Assembly: GCA_031268525.1 (NCBI GenBank)
Contig: JAIRXA010000014.1
Location: forward strand, 1-11,964
From: Coriobacteriales bacterium
GTDB taxonomy: Bacteria > Actinomycetota > Coriobacteriia > Coriobacteriales > UBA8131
Direction: 5' to 3'
DNA: 11,964 nucleotides
Below, piece by piece: positions 6,262 to 11,964 of the stretch. Both the position numbers and the translations under genes were made by a program. Positions within the stretch are counted from its first letter, which is position 1; each line of letters starts with the position of its first letter. The notes under the pieces were generated by a model. That model worked only from the letters and a program-made list of their open reading frames with translations. It did not search any database and was not told the origin of the DNA.

Positions 6262-7014
6262 ATGGAACTTGGAGGGAAAGTCGCGTTGGTAACGGGCGCC
6301 AGCCGGGGCATCGGTGAAGCGATTGCGCTCACGTTCGCCAGGGAAGGCGCTGACCTCTCGATATGCTGTCGATCCAGCGTCGATGATTTGGAAAAGGTTG
6401 CCGCAAAAATCAGGGCTATGGGTAGGAAATGCCTGACCTTTGTTCTGGATGTTGCGGACGGAGAAGCAGCTGCCAACATGGTGGAGAAGACGATTGCCGA
6501 TCTGGGCAAGCTGGACATTCTGGTAAACAACGCTGCCAATACGGCGTGCATCCAGAAGGATTTCCATACCTCCACCGAGGAGGAATGGGACGAGGAGATC
6601 AATTCGTCCGTCAAGGGAACGCTGTTCTTTTCCCGTGCCGCCATTCCCCATATGATCGCGAAGAAAAGCGGAAACATCATCAATCTTACCTCTGTGGCTA
6701 CCAAGTCGTTCACGGGCAAGCTCGCGCTCTATGCCGCCGCCAAGGGTGCTGTCGCAAGTTTCTCACGGGCGATTGCCCAGGAGCTGGGGCCGGATGGCAT
6801 CCGAGTCAACTGCGTCGCCCCCGGTCCGACGGTCGTGCCGTCCTTCATGGAGTACTGGCCAACCGAAATGAAGGAGCAGATGATCAACGAGTCGCTCCTG
6901 AAGAAATTCGTGGAGCCGCAGGATATTGCCGAAATGGCGCTTTTCTTTGCGTCGGATAAATCCAAAGCGATTACCGGCCAGGAATACAGCGTCGATGGCG
7001 GCCGTACCTTCTAG
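6262..7014 (+). CDS. SDR-family NAD(P)-dependent oxidoreductase (classical, FabG-like)
   Basis: 250 residues, the usual length of classical short-chain dehydrogenases. AAAGGAG lies just before the ATG. It shows the Rossmann cofactor loop TGASRGIG (11-18), an Asp at 63 after the third strand, NNAA (89-92, a variant of NNAG), and the catalytic tetrad N114, S144, Y157 and K161 (YAAAK), then PGPT (187-190). It ends in the common VDGG motif. Arg15 and Arg37 suggest NADP(H) preference, which is an inference. It would interconvert a hydroxyl and a carbonyl group. The placement between the NTF2-like protein and the methyltransferase module suggests action on the same substrate or its demethylated product. 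A role in fatty-acid synthesis is unlikely because no fab genes are near. Confidence 0.9.
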   Translation: MELGGKVALVTGASRGIGEAIALTFAREGADLSICCRSSVDDLEKVAAKIRAMGRKCLTFVLDVADGEAAANMVEKTIADLGKLDILVNNAANTACIQKDFHTSTEEEWDEEINSSVKGTLFFSRAAIPHMIAKKSGNIINLTSVATKSFTGKLALYAAAKGAVASFSRAIAQELGPDGIRVNCVAPGPTVVPSFMEYWPTEMKEQMINESLLKKFVEPQDIAEMALFFASDKSKAITGQEYSVDGGRTF

Positions 7015-7052
7015 TTGAGGTATCGATGCTGAAAGATTGATTGTTTGAGCAT

Positions 7053-7078
7053 GGGCGGCCATTGGGAGATGGCCGCCC
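7053..7078 (+). other. Perfect 9-bp intercistronic hairpin
   Basis: GGGCGGCCA (7053-7061) and TGGCCGCCC (7070-7078) enclose an 8-nt loop. It lies in the 108-bp gap between the SDR and UroD-like genes. There is no T-run after it, so it is not a standard intrinsic terminator. It could stabilise or process the mRNA, or partly separate the NTF2-SDR segment from the corrinoid segment. Confidence 0.6.
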
Positions 7079-7122
7079 GATATTACCCGTGACAGTACCC
7101 GCAGGAAACAGGAGGACTGAAA

Positions 7123-8238
7123 ATGCAGGACTATGGCGTTCAAATGACTGCAGAAGAAGAGGCCAGGCTCGACGAGCTGGTCGGCAAGATCCGGGAGCGC
7201 GTGGCGAAAGAGGCAATGACACCGAGGCAGCGCTTCGAGGCACTGGACAGGGGCGAGACGCCCGACCGTATCCCCATCCTTGTCAACGCGAACGGCCTCC
7301 ATGTCCCCATAGCCTATGGCGTGGAGCCTGGCGACCTTTACAAAGACCCCAAGTTGGCACTGCTTGCCTACGTGAGCCATCTGGAGCGATTTGGCTATGA
7401 CACGGTTTCGATGTTCCGCTTCAGTCTTGGCGACGAGGAATTCGGCGCGACGACGACGATGATGGCGGATGTCGGTGTGCCTTTCACCACAAAAAGCTAT
7501 GTGGAGACGAGCTGCGACATCGATAACATCAAGTTTCCCGATCCGACCAAAGACGGTAGCCTTGCCTGGATGTGCTGGATGATCAGTGTCTTAAAGCAGA
7601 AACTGGGCGACATCATGCCGATCTGGGGCTTCATCACAACCCCGGGCCTGTCGGCCGTCCTCCCCGGTTCACGGGATTTCAGCCAGGCATCGATCGACAT
7701 GATCAACAATCCGAACCTGGCTCATTCCCTGACGGGCTTGGCCATGAAATGGGCAATTATGTTCGGGCAGGCCCAGCTTGACGCGGGCGCCGACGCCGTC
7801 TGCATGGTAGACGCTCCCGGTATGGTTTCTCCCAAGCAGTTCCGGGAATTCATGTATCCCTACATGGCGGGCACCTACCACGCCTTGGACGGTCGCATCA
7901 TATGGGCCGCCGCCAACGACGTATCGCATGTGATGGCGGATTATGCCGGGGTCGGAATCAAGCGTTTCTACCTCAACAGTGGTCAACCGCTCGATGCGGC
8001 GAAGGAACTCTGCGCGGACAACGACGTCACCCTGATCTATGGCATCGATCCCCAGGTGCTGCTTGAAGGACCAAAGGAAAGAATTCGGGAAGAAGTCAGG
8101 CGCGTGGTCGCTCAGGGTTGGCAGGGAGGACGCTTTGCCATCAGCACGGAAACGGTAGACGCGAGCACCCCTATGGAAAATGTAGATATCTTCATGGAAG
8201 CGGCGAGGGAATACTGTGCGCTTCCACTGAAGGCTTAG
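7123..8238 (+). CDS. UroD-family corrinoid methyltransferase (probable MT I)
   Basis: 371 residues. GGAGG lies 7 nt before the ATG. The protein is a TIM-barrel member of the uroporphyrinogen decarboxylase superfamily, which includes MtaA, CmuA and MtvB-type methyltransferases. The order UroD-like, corrinoid protein, MeTr matches substrate:corrinoid methyltransferase systems, so I infer MT I, moving a methyl group from the substrate to Co(I). Supporting blocks are MTPRQRFEALDRGETPDRIP (32-51), AGADAVCMVDAPGMVSPKQF (221-240) and the end pattern STPMENVDIFMEAAREY. Oddly, the usual zinc triad is not seen. At the HxCG position the sequence is W261-A-A263-A, and at the later Cys position an ungapped reading gives E343. 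Either zinc is bound by other residues or the chemistry differs. It is unlikely to be a haem-pathway HemE, given the neighbours. The substrate (methoxylated aromatic or other methylated compound) is unknown. Confidence 0.85.
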   Translation: MQDYGVQMTAEEEARLDELVGKIRERVAKEAMTPRQRFEALDRGETPDRIPILVNANGLHVPIAYGVEPGDLYKDPKLALLAYVSHLERFGYDTVSMFRFSLGDEEFGATTTMMADVGVPFTTKSYVETSCDIDNIKFPDPTKDGSLAWMCWMISVLKQKLGDIMPIWGFITTPGLSAVLPGSRDFSQASIDMINNPNLAHSLTGLAMKWAIMFGQAQLDAGADAVCMVDAPGMVSPKQFREFMYPYMAGTYHALDGRIIWAAANDVSHVMADYAGVGIKRFYLNSGQPLDAAKELCADNDVTLIYGIDPQVLLEGPKERIREEVRRVVAQGWQGGRFAISTETVDASTPMENVDIFMEAAREYCALPLKA

Positions 8239-8282
8239 TTTCTGGCGGACTTTGCCGCTACCTGTGATGGAGGAGAAACAGT

Positions 8283-8942
8283 ATGGAAAACGAAAACGTG
8301 CTTGAAGCGATCAAGCAAGCCATTTTGAGCGCGGATGCGGAGGGTGTGAAGGCGGCGATTGCCGCCGCGCTTGATGCCGGTGTCGAGCCGACGGATATTT
8401 TGTCTCTCGGTATTACTGGTGCCATGCAGGCTGTGGGAGAGAAATGGAACGCGAAAGAGTTCTGGCTCCCCGATGTCATGGCAGCAGCCGATACCGTCAA
8501 ACAGGGCATCGACTTCCTGAAGCCAAGAATGGCGCTGGGACAGGCCGGCAGCACGGGAACGGTTGTGATTGGGACGGTCAAGGGCGACATTCACAGCGTC
8601 GGTAAGAATCTGGTAGCGACCTTCCTCGGAGCATCCGGTTTTGAGGTCTATGACCTTGGAGAGGATATCCCTGCCGAGAAATTCATCGAAGCCGTAGAAG
8701 AACACGATGCGGACATCGTTGCCATGTCGTGTTTTTCGACGAACGTCACTCCCGTGATGATAGAGATCAACGACCAGCTCAAGGAAAAGGGATTGCGAGA
8801 TAAGGTTTTCACAATGATTGGCGGCGTTGCCATGGCGCCCAACTGGGCAGCGAGAGTCGGTGCCGATGCCTTTGCCGGGGATGCTCATGAAGCCTCGGAA
8901 ACAGCGAGGGCGCATATGGCACAGAAAGTGGCCGCGGGCTGA
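8283..8942 (+). CDS. Cobalamin-binding corrinoid protein (methyl carrier)
   Basis: 219 residues with a GGAGGAG Shine-Dalgarno. The N-terminal helical cap (about 5-85, with GITGAMQAVGEKWNAKEFWLPDV) precedes the B12-binding Rossmann domain with the base-off signature D102-I-H104-S-V-G107, followed by S149 and G180-G181. H104 would be the lower axial ligand of cobalt. This is the MtaC/MtvC/MtbC-type carrier that accepts a methyl group from MT I and hands it to MT II. It begins 44 nt after the UroD-like gene, which is very probably its partner, and MeTr follows. Spontaneous oxidation to Co(II) requires a reductive activator, and none is encoded in the window. Family and role as methyl carrier are secure. 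Confidence 0.95.
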   Translation: MENENVLEAIKQAILSADAEGVKAAIAAALDAGVEPTDILSLGITGAMQAVGEKWNAKEFWLPDVMAAADTVKQGIDFLKPRMALGQAGSTGTVVIGTVKGDIHSVGKNLVATFLGASGFEVYDLGEDIPAEKFIEAVEEHDADIVAMSCFSTNVTPVMIEINDQLKEKGLRDKVFTMIGGVAMAPNWAARVGADAFAGDAHEASETARAHMAQKVAAG

Positions 8943-9001
8943 TAAGGCCCATGGTGGATGCGGCGGGTCCGATGGATGTTATACGCACGCAGCAGATGCG
9001 A

Positions 9002-9110
9002 AGCAGGAGTGAAGCAGGAGCGAAACGGATGCGACTGATGTGACGCAGGAGGCGGAACGCGGCGGGCGTAGCAGGAATGCAGCAGGAGCGAAACGGATGT
9101 GAAACGGGAG
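9002..9110 (+). repeat. Degenerate purine-rich direct repeats in the corrinoid-protein / MeTr gap
   Basis: AGCAGGAGCGAAACGGATG occurs at 9013-9031 and again at 9081-9099. Shortened relatives are nearby: AGCAGGAGTG just before the first copy, GCAGGAGGCGGAACG near 9045, AGCAGGAATGC near 9070 and AACGGGAGCG near 9102. They fill much of the 175-bp gap. Each unit contains a GGAG core, so the leader of the MeTr gene presents several Shine-Dalgarno-like sequences in series. The functional one is probably GGGAG, 7 nt before the MeTr start. Confidence 0.65.
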
Positions 9111-9117
9111 CGATTCT

Positions 9118-9921
9118 ATGCTGATTATCGGGGAAAAGATCAACACCAGTCGTCATGAGGTAGCCGAGGCGGTAAAGCGTAGAGATGCCGAGTTCATCCG
9201 CGCGCTTGCCCGGCGCCAGATGGAGGCGGGTGCGCATTATATCGATGTGAATTGCGGGACTTTTGCTTCCGACGAGCCAGAGTTGTTAAATTGGATGGTT
9301 CGGGAGGTGCAGCAGGAACTCGATGGGGCACCGCTCTGTATCGACAGTTCCGCTCCTGCAGCGGTGGAGGCCGCACTGAAAGTACACCGGGGACAGGCTT
9401 TGCTCAATGCTTCCTACAGTGGTGAGCAAGAGCGATATCAGGCGCTGGATCCGCTGATCGTGGAGTATGGTTGCAAGGTGATCGTTTTGTGCATCGATGA
9501 CGAATCGGGCATTCCTGCCGAGGCCACGACACGGTTTGTGATCGCTTCTCGGATCATCGACAGGCTTAAAACCAGGGGCGTCAAGACGGAGGACATCTTC
9601 GTAGACCCCCTGGTTCAGCCGATCAGTGTCGACGGCAGGAACTGCCTCATTTCGGCGGAAACGATCCGCATGGTTCGTAGGAAGTATCCAGAGGCGCATG
9701 CCGTCTGTGGTCTCAGCAATATCTCTTTCAGCCTACCTGAGCGAAAACTGATCAACCAGGCCTTCGTGGTCATCTGTGCCGCCTATGGCCTCGACGCAGT
9801 CATTCTCGACCCCGAGGACAGGAAAATGATGGGTCTGGTGTATGCCGCTGAAGCTCTCCTGGACCACGATCCGTTTTGCCGCAGCTATATGAGCGCGTAT
9901 CGCAGGGGCATCCTTTCATGA
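9118..9921 (+). CDS. Methyltetrahydrofolate:corrinoid methyltransferase (MeTr / MT II)
   Basis: 267 residues, close to AcsE (about 262). It is a pterin-binding TIM barrel: GEKIN (5-9), the DVNCGT strand (43-48), CIDSS with D76, LLNAS with N97, FVDPLVQP with D163, and GLSNISFSLPER with N201. D76, N97, D163 and N201 sit where AcsE has its pterin-binding residues, so the folate site looks intact. It would transfer the methyl group from the methylcobalt of the corrinoid protein to tetrahydrofolate, feeding the C1 pool or Wood-Ljungdahl methyl branch. The reverse direction is chemically possible. A 175-bp repeat-rich gap separates it from the corrinoid gene. The DUF1638 gene follows after 11 nt. 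Confidence 0.92.
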   Translation: MLIIGEKINTSRHEVAEAVKRRDAEFIRALARRQMEAGAHYIDVNCGTFASDEPELLNWMVREVQQELDGAPLCIDSSAPAAVEAALKVHRGQALLNASYSGEQERYQALDPLIVEYGCKVIVLCIDDESGIPAEATTRFVIASRIIDRLKTRGVKTEDIFVDPLVQPISVDGRNCLISAETIRMVRRKYPEAHAVCGLSNISFSLPERKLINQAFVVICAAYGLDAVILDPEDRKMMGLVYAAEALLDHDPFCRSYMSAYRRGILS

Positions 9922-9932
9922 ATCGATGACGA

Positions 9933-10640
9933 ATGAAGACGGTGTTGCTGGCATGCAAAACGATCAAGGCTGAGATCGACCATGTGCTGAATGCCACCGG
10001 GCAGGGAGCCACTGGGCTGAAAGCCACCGGGCAGGGCGATCTTCCGGTCGTTTGGATCGAATCTGGCCTGCACAACACGACGGACAGGCTTCACCTTGCA
10101 ATGCAAGAAGCGCTTGACAGGATCGAAAGAGCTGAAAACCCTGACCGGGTATTGCTGGGTTTTGGTTTCTGCGGCAACGCCGTGCTGGATTTGAGAACCG
10201 GAGACTATACACTCGTCATCCCCAGGGTCGACGACTGTATCACGCTTCTGCTGGGCTCGTTTGCAGTGCGGAAGGAAATATCTGCTGAAGGCGGGACGTA
10301 TTTCCTGACGCCGGGCTGGATGGGACACGAATCGAACATCTATGCCGAGTACCAGTATGCACTCGACAAGTACGGGAAACGTTTGACTGATGATATCTAC
10401 AGGGAGATTCTGGCCCATTATGAGAATCTGGGAATCATCGACACAGGAGTCTATGATTTCGAGGCTTTCGTGGAGCAGACAAAAGTCGTCGCAAGGACGC
10501 TTGGGCTGCGGCAGCGTCCCATACGTGGCACGCTTCGATACATCGAAAGGCTTTTGGCCGGACCGTGGCCAGATGTGGAATTCGTGACGGTTCCAAAATT
10601 CGCGGTCGTCGATCAGGACATGCTTGATCTCTCCGACTGA
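9933..10640 (+). CDS. DUF1638 domain protein
   Basis: 235 residues. The start at 9933 has no strong Shine-Dalgarno and lies 11 nt after the MeTr stop, which suggests translational coupling. The sequence fits DUF1638: an MKTVLLACKT start, WIESGLHN, LLGFGFCGN, a VDDC segment and LTPGWMGH. Cysteines at 8, 80 and 102 lie in these conserved blocks and could form a metal or cofactor site. DUF1638 genes commonly sit with corrinoid methyltransferase genes, but the function has not been established to my knowledge. A helper role in corrinoid loading, activation or methyl transfer is a guess. Residues 21-35 (ATGQG-ATGLK-ATGQG) are an insert encoded by a 15-bp tandem repeat, in a place where the family normally passes directly from the first helix to the next strand. 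Confidence 0.85.
   Translation: MKTVLLACKTIKAEIDHVLNATGQGATGLKATGQGDLPVVWIESGLHNTTDRLHLAMQEALDRIERAENPDRVLLGFGFCGNAVLDLRTGDYTLVIPRVDDCITLLLGSFAVRKEISAEGGTYFLTPGWMGHESNIYAEYQYALDKYGKRLTDDIYREILAHYENLGIIDTGVYDFEAFVEQTKVVARTLGLRQRPIRGTLRYIERLLAGPWPDVEFVTVPKFAVVDQDMLDLSD
9993..10037 (+). repeat. In-frame 15-bp tandem repeat, three copies
   Basis: Three 15-bp units start at 9993, 10008 and 10023. The outer two share GCCACCGGGCAGGG; the middle one is diverged (GCCACTGGGCTGAAA). They encode three five-residue units within the N-terminal part of the DUF1638 protein and keep the frame. Confidence 0.8.
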
Positions 10641-10690
10641 AGGAAATAAGTGATCTTTGTCAACAATTGCTCTACCAACGAGGAGGAGAC

Positions 10691-11959
10691 ATGAACAAGG
10701 GAACAGCACGAGCCTGGCTTTCAGGCATAGGAGCAATACTGATAACTGTGTTTGCGATCTGTCCTTTTTCCATGGTTTCGCTGTATATGACACCCATGGC
10801 AACTGAGCTCTCTACGCCCGAGGTCTCTGTCACCGTCGGGCAAATCGCCATAGCCTTGAGCATCTCAACAATAGGCGGCTTCGTTGTTGGATTGCTCATT
10901 GGTCGGCTGATAAAGGTGATAAACGTCAAGATACTGGTTATTCTCGGTGCGCTCTTTGTCTTTGCCTTCCAGTTTTCTCTGTCGATATCAAACAGTCTCA
11001 TACCGATCTATATAGCAGCATTCTTCAATGGTGCCGGTACGGTCATTGGCGGTATGGCAATGGCTCAAATCGTCATCACGCAGTGGTTTGTCAAAGGTCA
11101 GGGCATGATGATGAGTGCCTGCTTTATTGCTCTGAGTCTCGTTGCGGCTATCTGTGTCCCCATAGTCGGTAGTTCTATCGTTGTCTATGGATATCGCTCT
11201 GTGGTTCTGGTCGTTGGCATCATTGCGGGCGTGGGCATTGCCCTGAGTTCCCTCCTGATCAGTGGAGCTCCCGCAAAGTATGGCCTGCAGCCGCTGGGCA
11301 CCGGTAAAGACGAAAGTGGAGAAGCGCTGCCCGTCTCCATTCCCTCTCTGTCGTGGAGCAAGATTGTCAGGAGTCCGGTGTTCTGGGCCATCTGGCTCAT
11401 CTGTCTCCTTGCGGGAACGGTCATTCAGGGATTCAACAGCCAGGGCGCGGTCATTTTTGGCTCCTTGGGACTTGATGAGGTAAACGCCGCGTTCGCCCTG
11501 TCAGTCTTTACCCTGCTCTGCATTCCCATGACTTTTGTCTTTGGGTTCATCAGCGACAGAACGAGCCCCAAAATTGCTTTATACATACACGGCGGAATCA
11601 GTGCCGTCATATTACTGTTCTCCTTTTTCTGGGTAGGGTGGATTGGCGCCATTTTCGTCGCCTGTGCGATGGGAGTTGCCTCGATTCTCCCTTCGCTTTA
11701 TGGCCCGAACGCCGCGCCGCGGATATTTGGGACTCGTGATGCAGGCGATATGATAGGTTTTGTCAATGTGGCTGCAAGTCTGGGAGCGACAATAGGGCCC
11801 ATATTCACCGGGTTCATGTACGATACCTTTGGAAATTACCAGATCACCCTGACGGTCATGGGCGTCCTGCTTGTCATCTGCCTGCTGCTCAATATCTGGT
11901 TGAACGGGAAGAAGAACATCGAGAAGATCAAGCAACAGATTGCGGAGGAGAGCGCCTGA
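10691..11959 (+). CDS. MFS transporter, probable uptake of the cluster's substrate
   Basis: 422 residues from the ATG at 10691, directly after AGGAGGAG (10681-10688). An upstream TTG at 10667 would place the Shine-Dalgarno inside the gene. There are about 12 hydrophobic segments in two halves, separated by a polar loop near residues 200-222 (LGTGKDESGEALPVS). The 8-9 loop GFISDRTSPK resembles the MFS signature, while the 2-3 loop (GLLIGRLIKVIN) is a weaker version. The general pattern is like oxalate/formate-type and organic-acid MFS carriers of anaerobes. The C-terminus is a short charged tail. As last gene of the cluster, 50 nt after DUF1638, it is the natural candidate for import of the methylated substrate or export of the product. 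Substrate specificity cannot be read from the sequence. Confidence 0.88.
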   Translation: MNKGTARAWLSGIGAILITVFAICPFSMVSLYMTPMATELSTPEVSVTVGQIAIALSISTIGGFVVGLLIGRLIKVINVKILVILGALFVFAFQFSLSISNSLIPIYIAAFFNGAGTVIGGMAMAQIVITQWFVKGQGMMMSACFIALSLVAAICVPIVGSSIVVYGYRSVVLVVGIIAGVGIALSSLLISGAPAKYGLQPLGTGKDESGEALPVSIPSLSWSKIVRSPVFWAIWLICLLAGTVIQGFNSQGAVIFGSLGLDEVNAAFALSVFTLLCIPMTFVFGFISDRTSPKIALYIHGGISAVILLFSFFWVGWIGAIFVACAMGVASILPSLYGPNAAPRIFGTRDAGDMIGFVNVAASLGATIGPIFTGFMYDTFGNYQITLTVMGVLLVICLLLNIWLNGKKNIEKIKQQIAEESA

Positions 11960-11964
11960 TCGCA

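Noticed and set aside
5817..6719. 300-codon minus-strand open frame opposite the NTF2 and SDR genes
   Set aside because: It is antisense to two well-supported genes and shows no domain character.
7123..8238. Reading the UroD-like gene as hemE (uroporphyrinogen decarboxylase)
   Set aside because: The neighbours are a corrinoid protein and a pterin-dependent methyltransferase, with no haem-biosynthesis genes, and the sequence resembles the methyltransferase branch.

Overview
The window looks like chromosomal DNA of an anaerobic, probably Gram-positive bacterium. Purine-rich Shine-Dalgarno sequences precede almost every start, and the genes include a corrinoid-dependent C1 methyl-transfer cluster of the kind found in acetogens, Desulfitobacterium-like Clostridia and Eggerthellaceae/Coriobacteriia. 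I cannot fix the phylum from sequence alone. No rRNA, tRNA, CRISPR array, transposase or integrase is visible.

Left part (1-4510). A large plus-strand gene enters from the left edge and runs to 2906. It encodes a multidomain protein of the TOTE conflict-system type: an archaeo-eukaryotic primase (AEP) domain, an SF2 helicase, and a C-terminal phospholipase-D-like (PLD) domain whose HxK/GSxN motif is degenerate. Its 3' end overlaps by 52 bp a convergent minus-strand pair: a TM2-domain membrane protein with an N-terminal zinc ribbon (4076-4510), followed by an SPFH-domain protein with two C-terminal zinc ribbons (2855-4063).

Middle (4511-4990). This is about 480 bp without a convincing gene, but it is structured. 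It holds a roughly 115-bp imperfect palindrome (4602-4716), a second inverted repeat with 10-bp tandem units (4767-4817), and a GC-rich block of direct repeats (4865-4961).

Right part (4991-11959). A TetR-family regulator (minus strand) is divergent from a seven-gene plus-strand cluster: NTF2/SnoaL-like protein, SDR oxidoreductase, UroD-family methyltransferase, corrinoid protein, pterin-dependent methyltransferase (MeTr), DUF1638 protein and MFS transporter. The divergent intergenic region holds an imperfect palindrome overlapping the -35 of a plausible plus-strand promoter, as expected for local TetR control. The core logic is that of a methyl-transfer route: MT I (UroD-like) moves a methyl group from a substrate to the cobalt of the corrinoid protein, and MeTr (MT II) passes it to tetrahydrofolate. 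The MFS protein would import the substrate. The SDR and NTF2-like enzymes would process its carbon skeleton. No reductive activator of the corrinoid protein lies in the window. The most unusual points are the apparent loss of the canonical zinc ligands in the UroD-like enzyme, repeat-filled gaps in the operon, a 15-bp in-frame repeat expanding the N-terminus of the DUF1638 protein, and the degenerate PLD domain of the TOTE protein.
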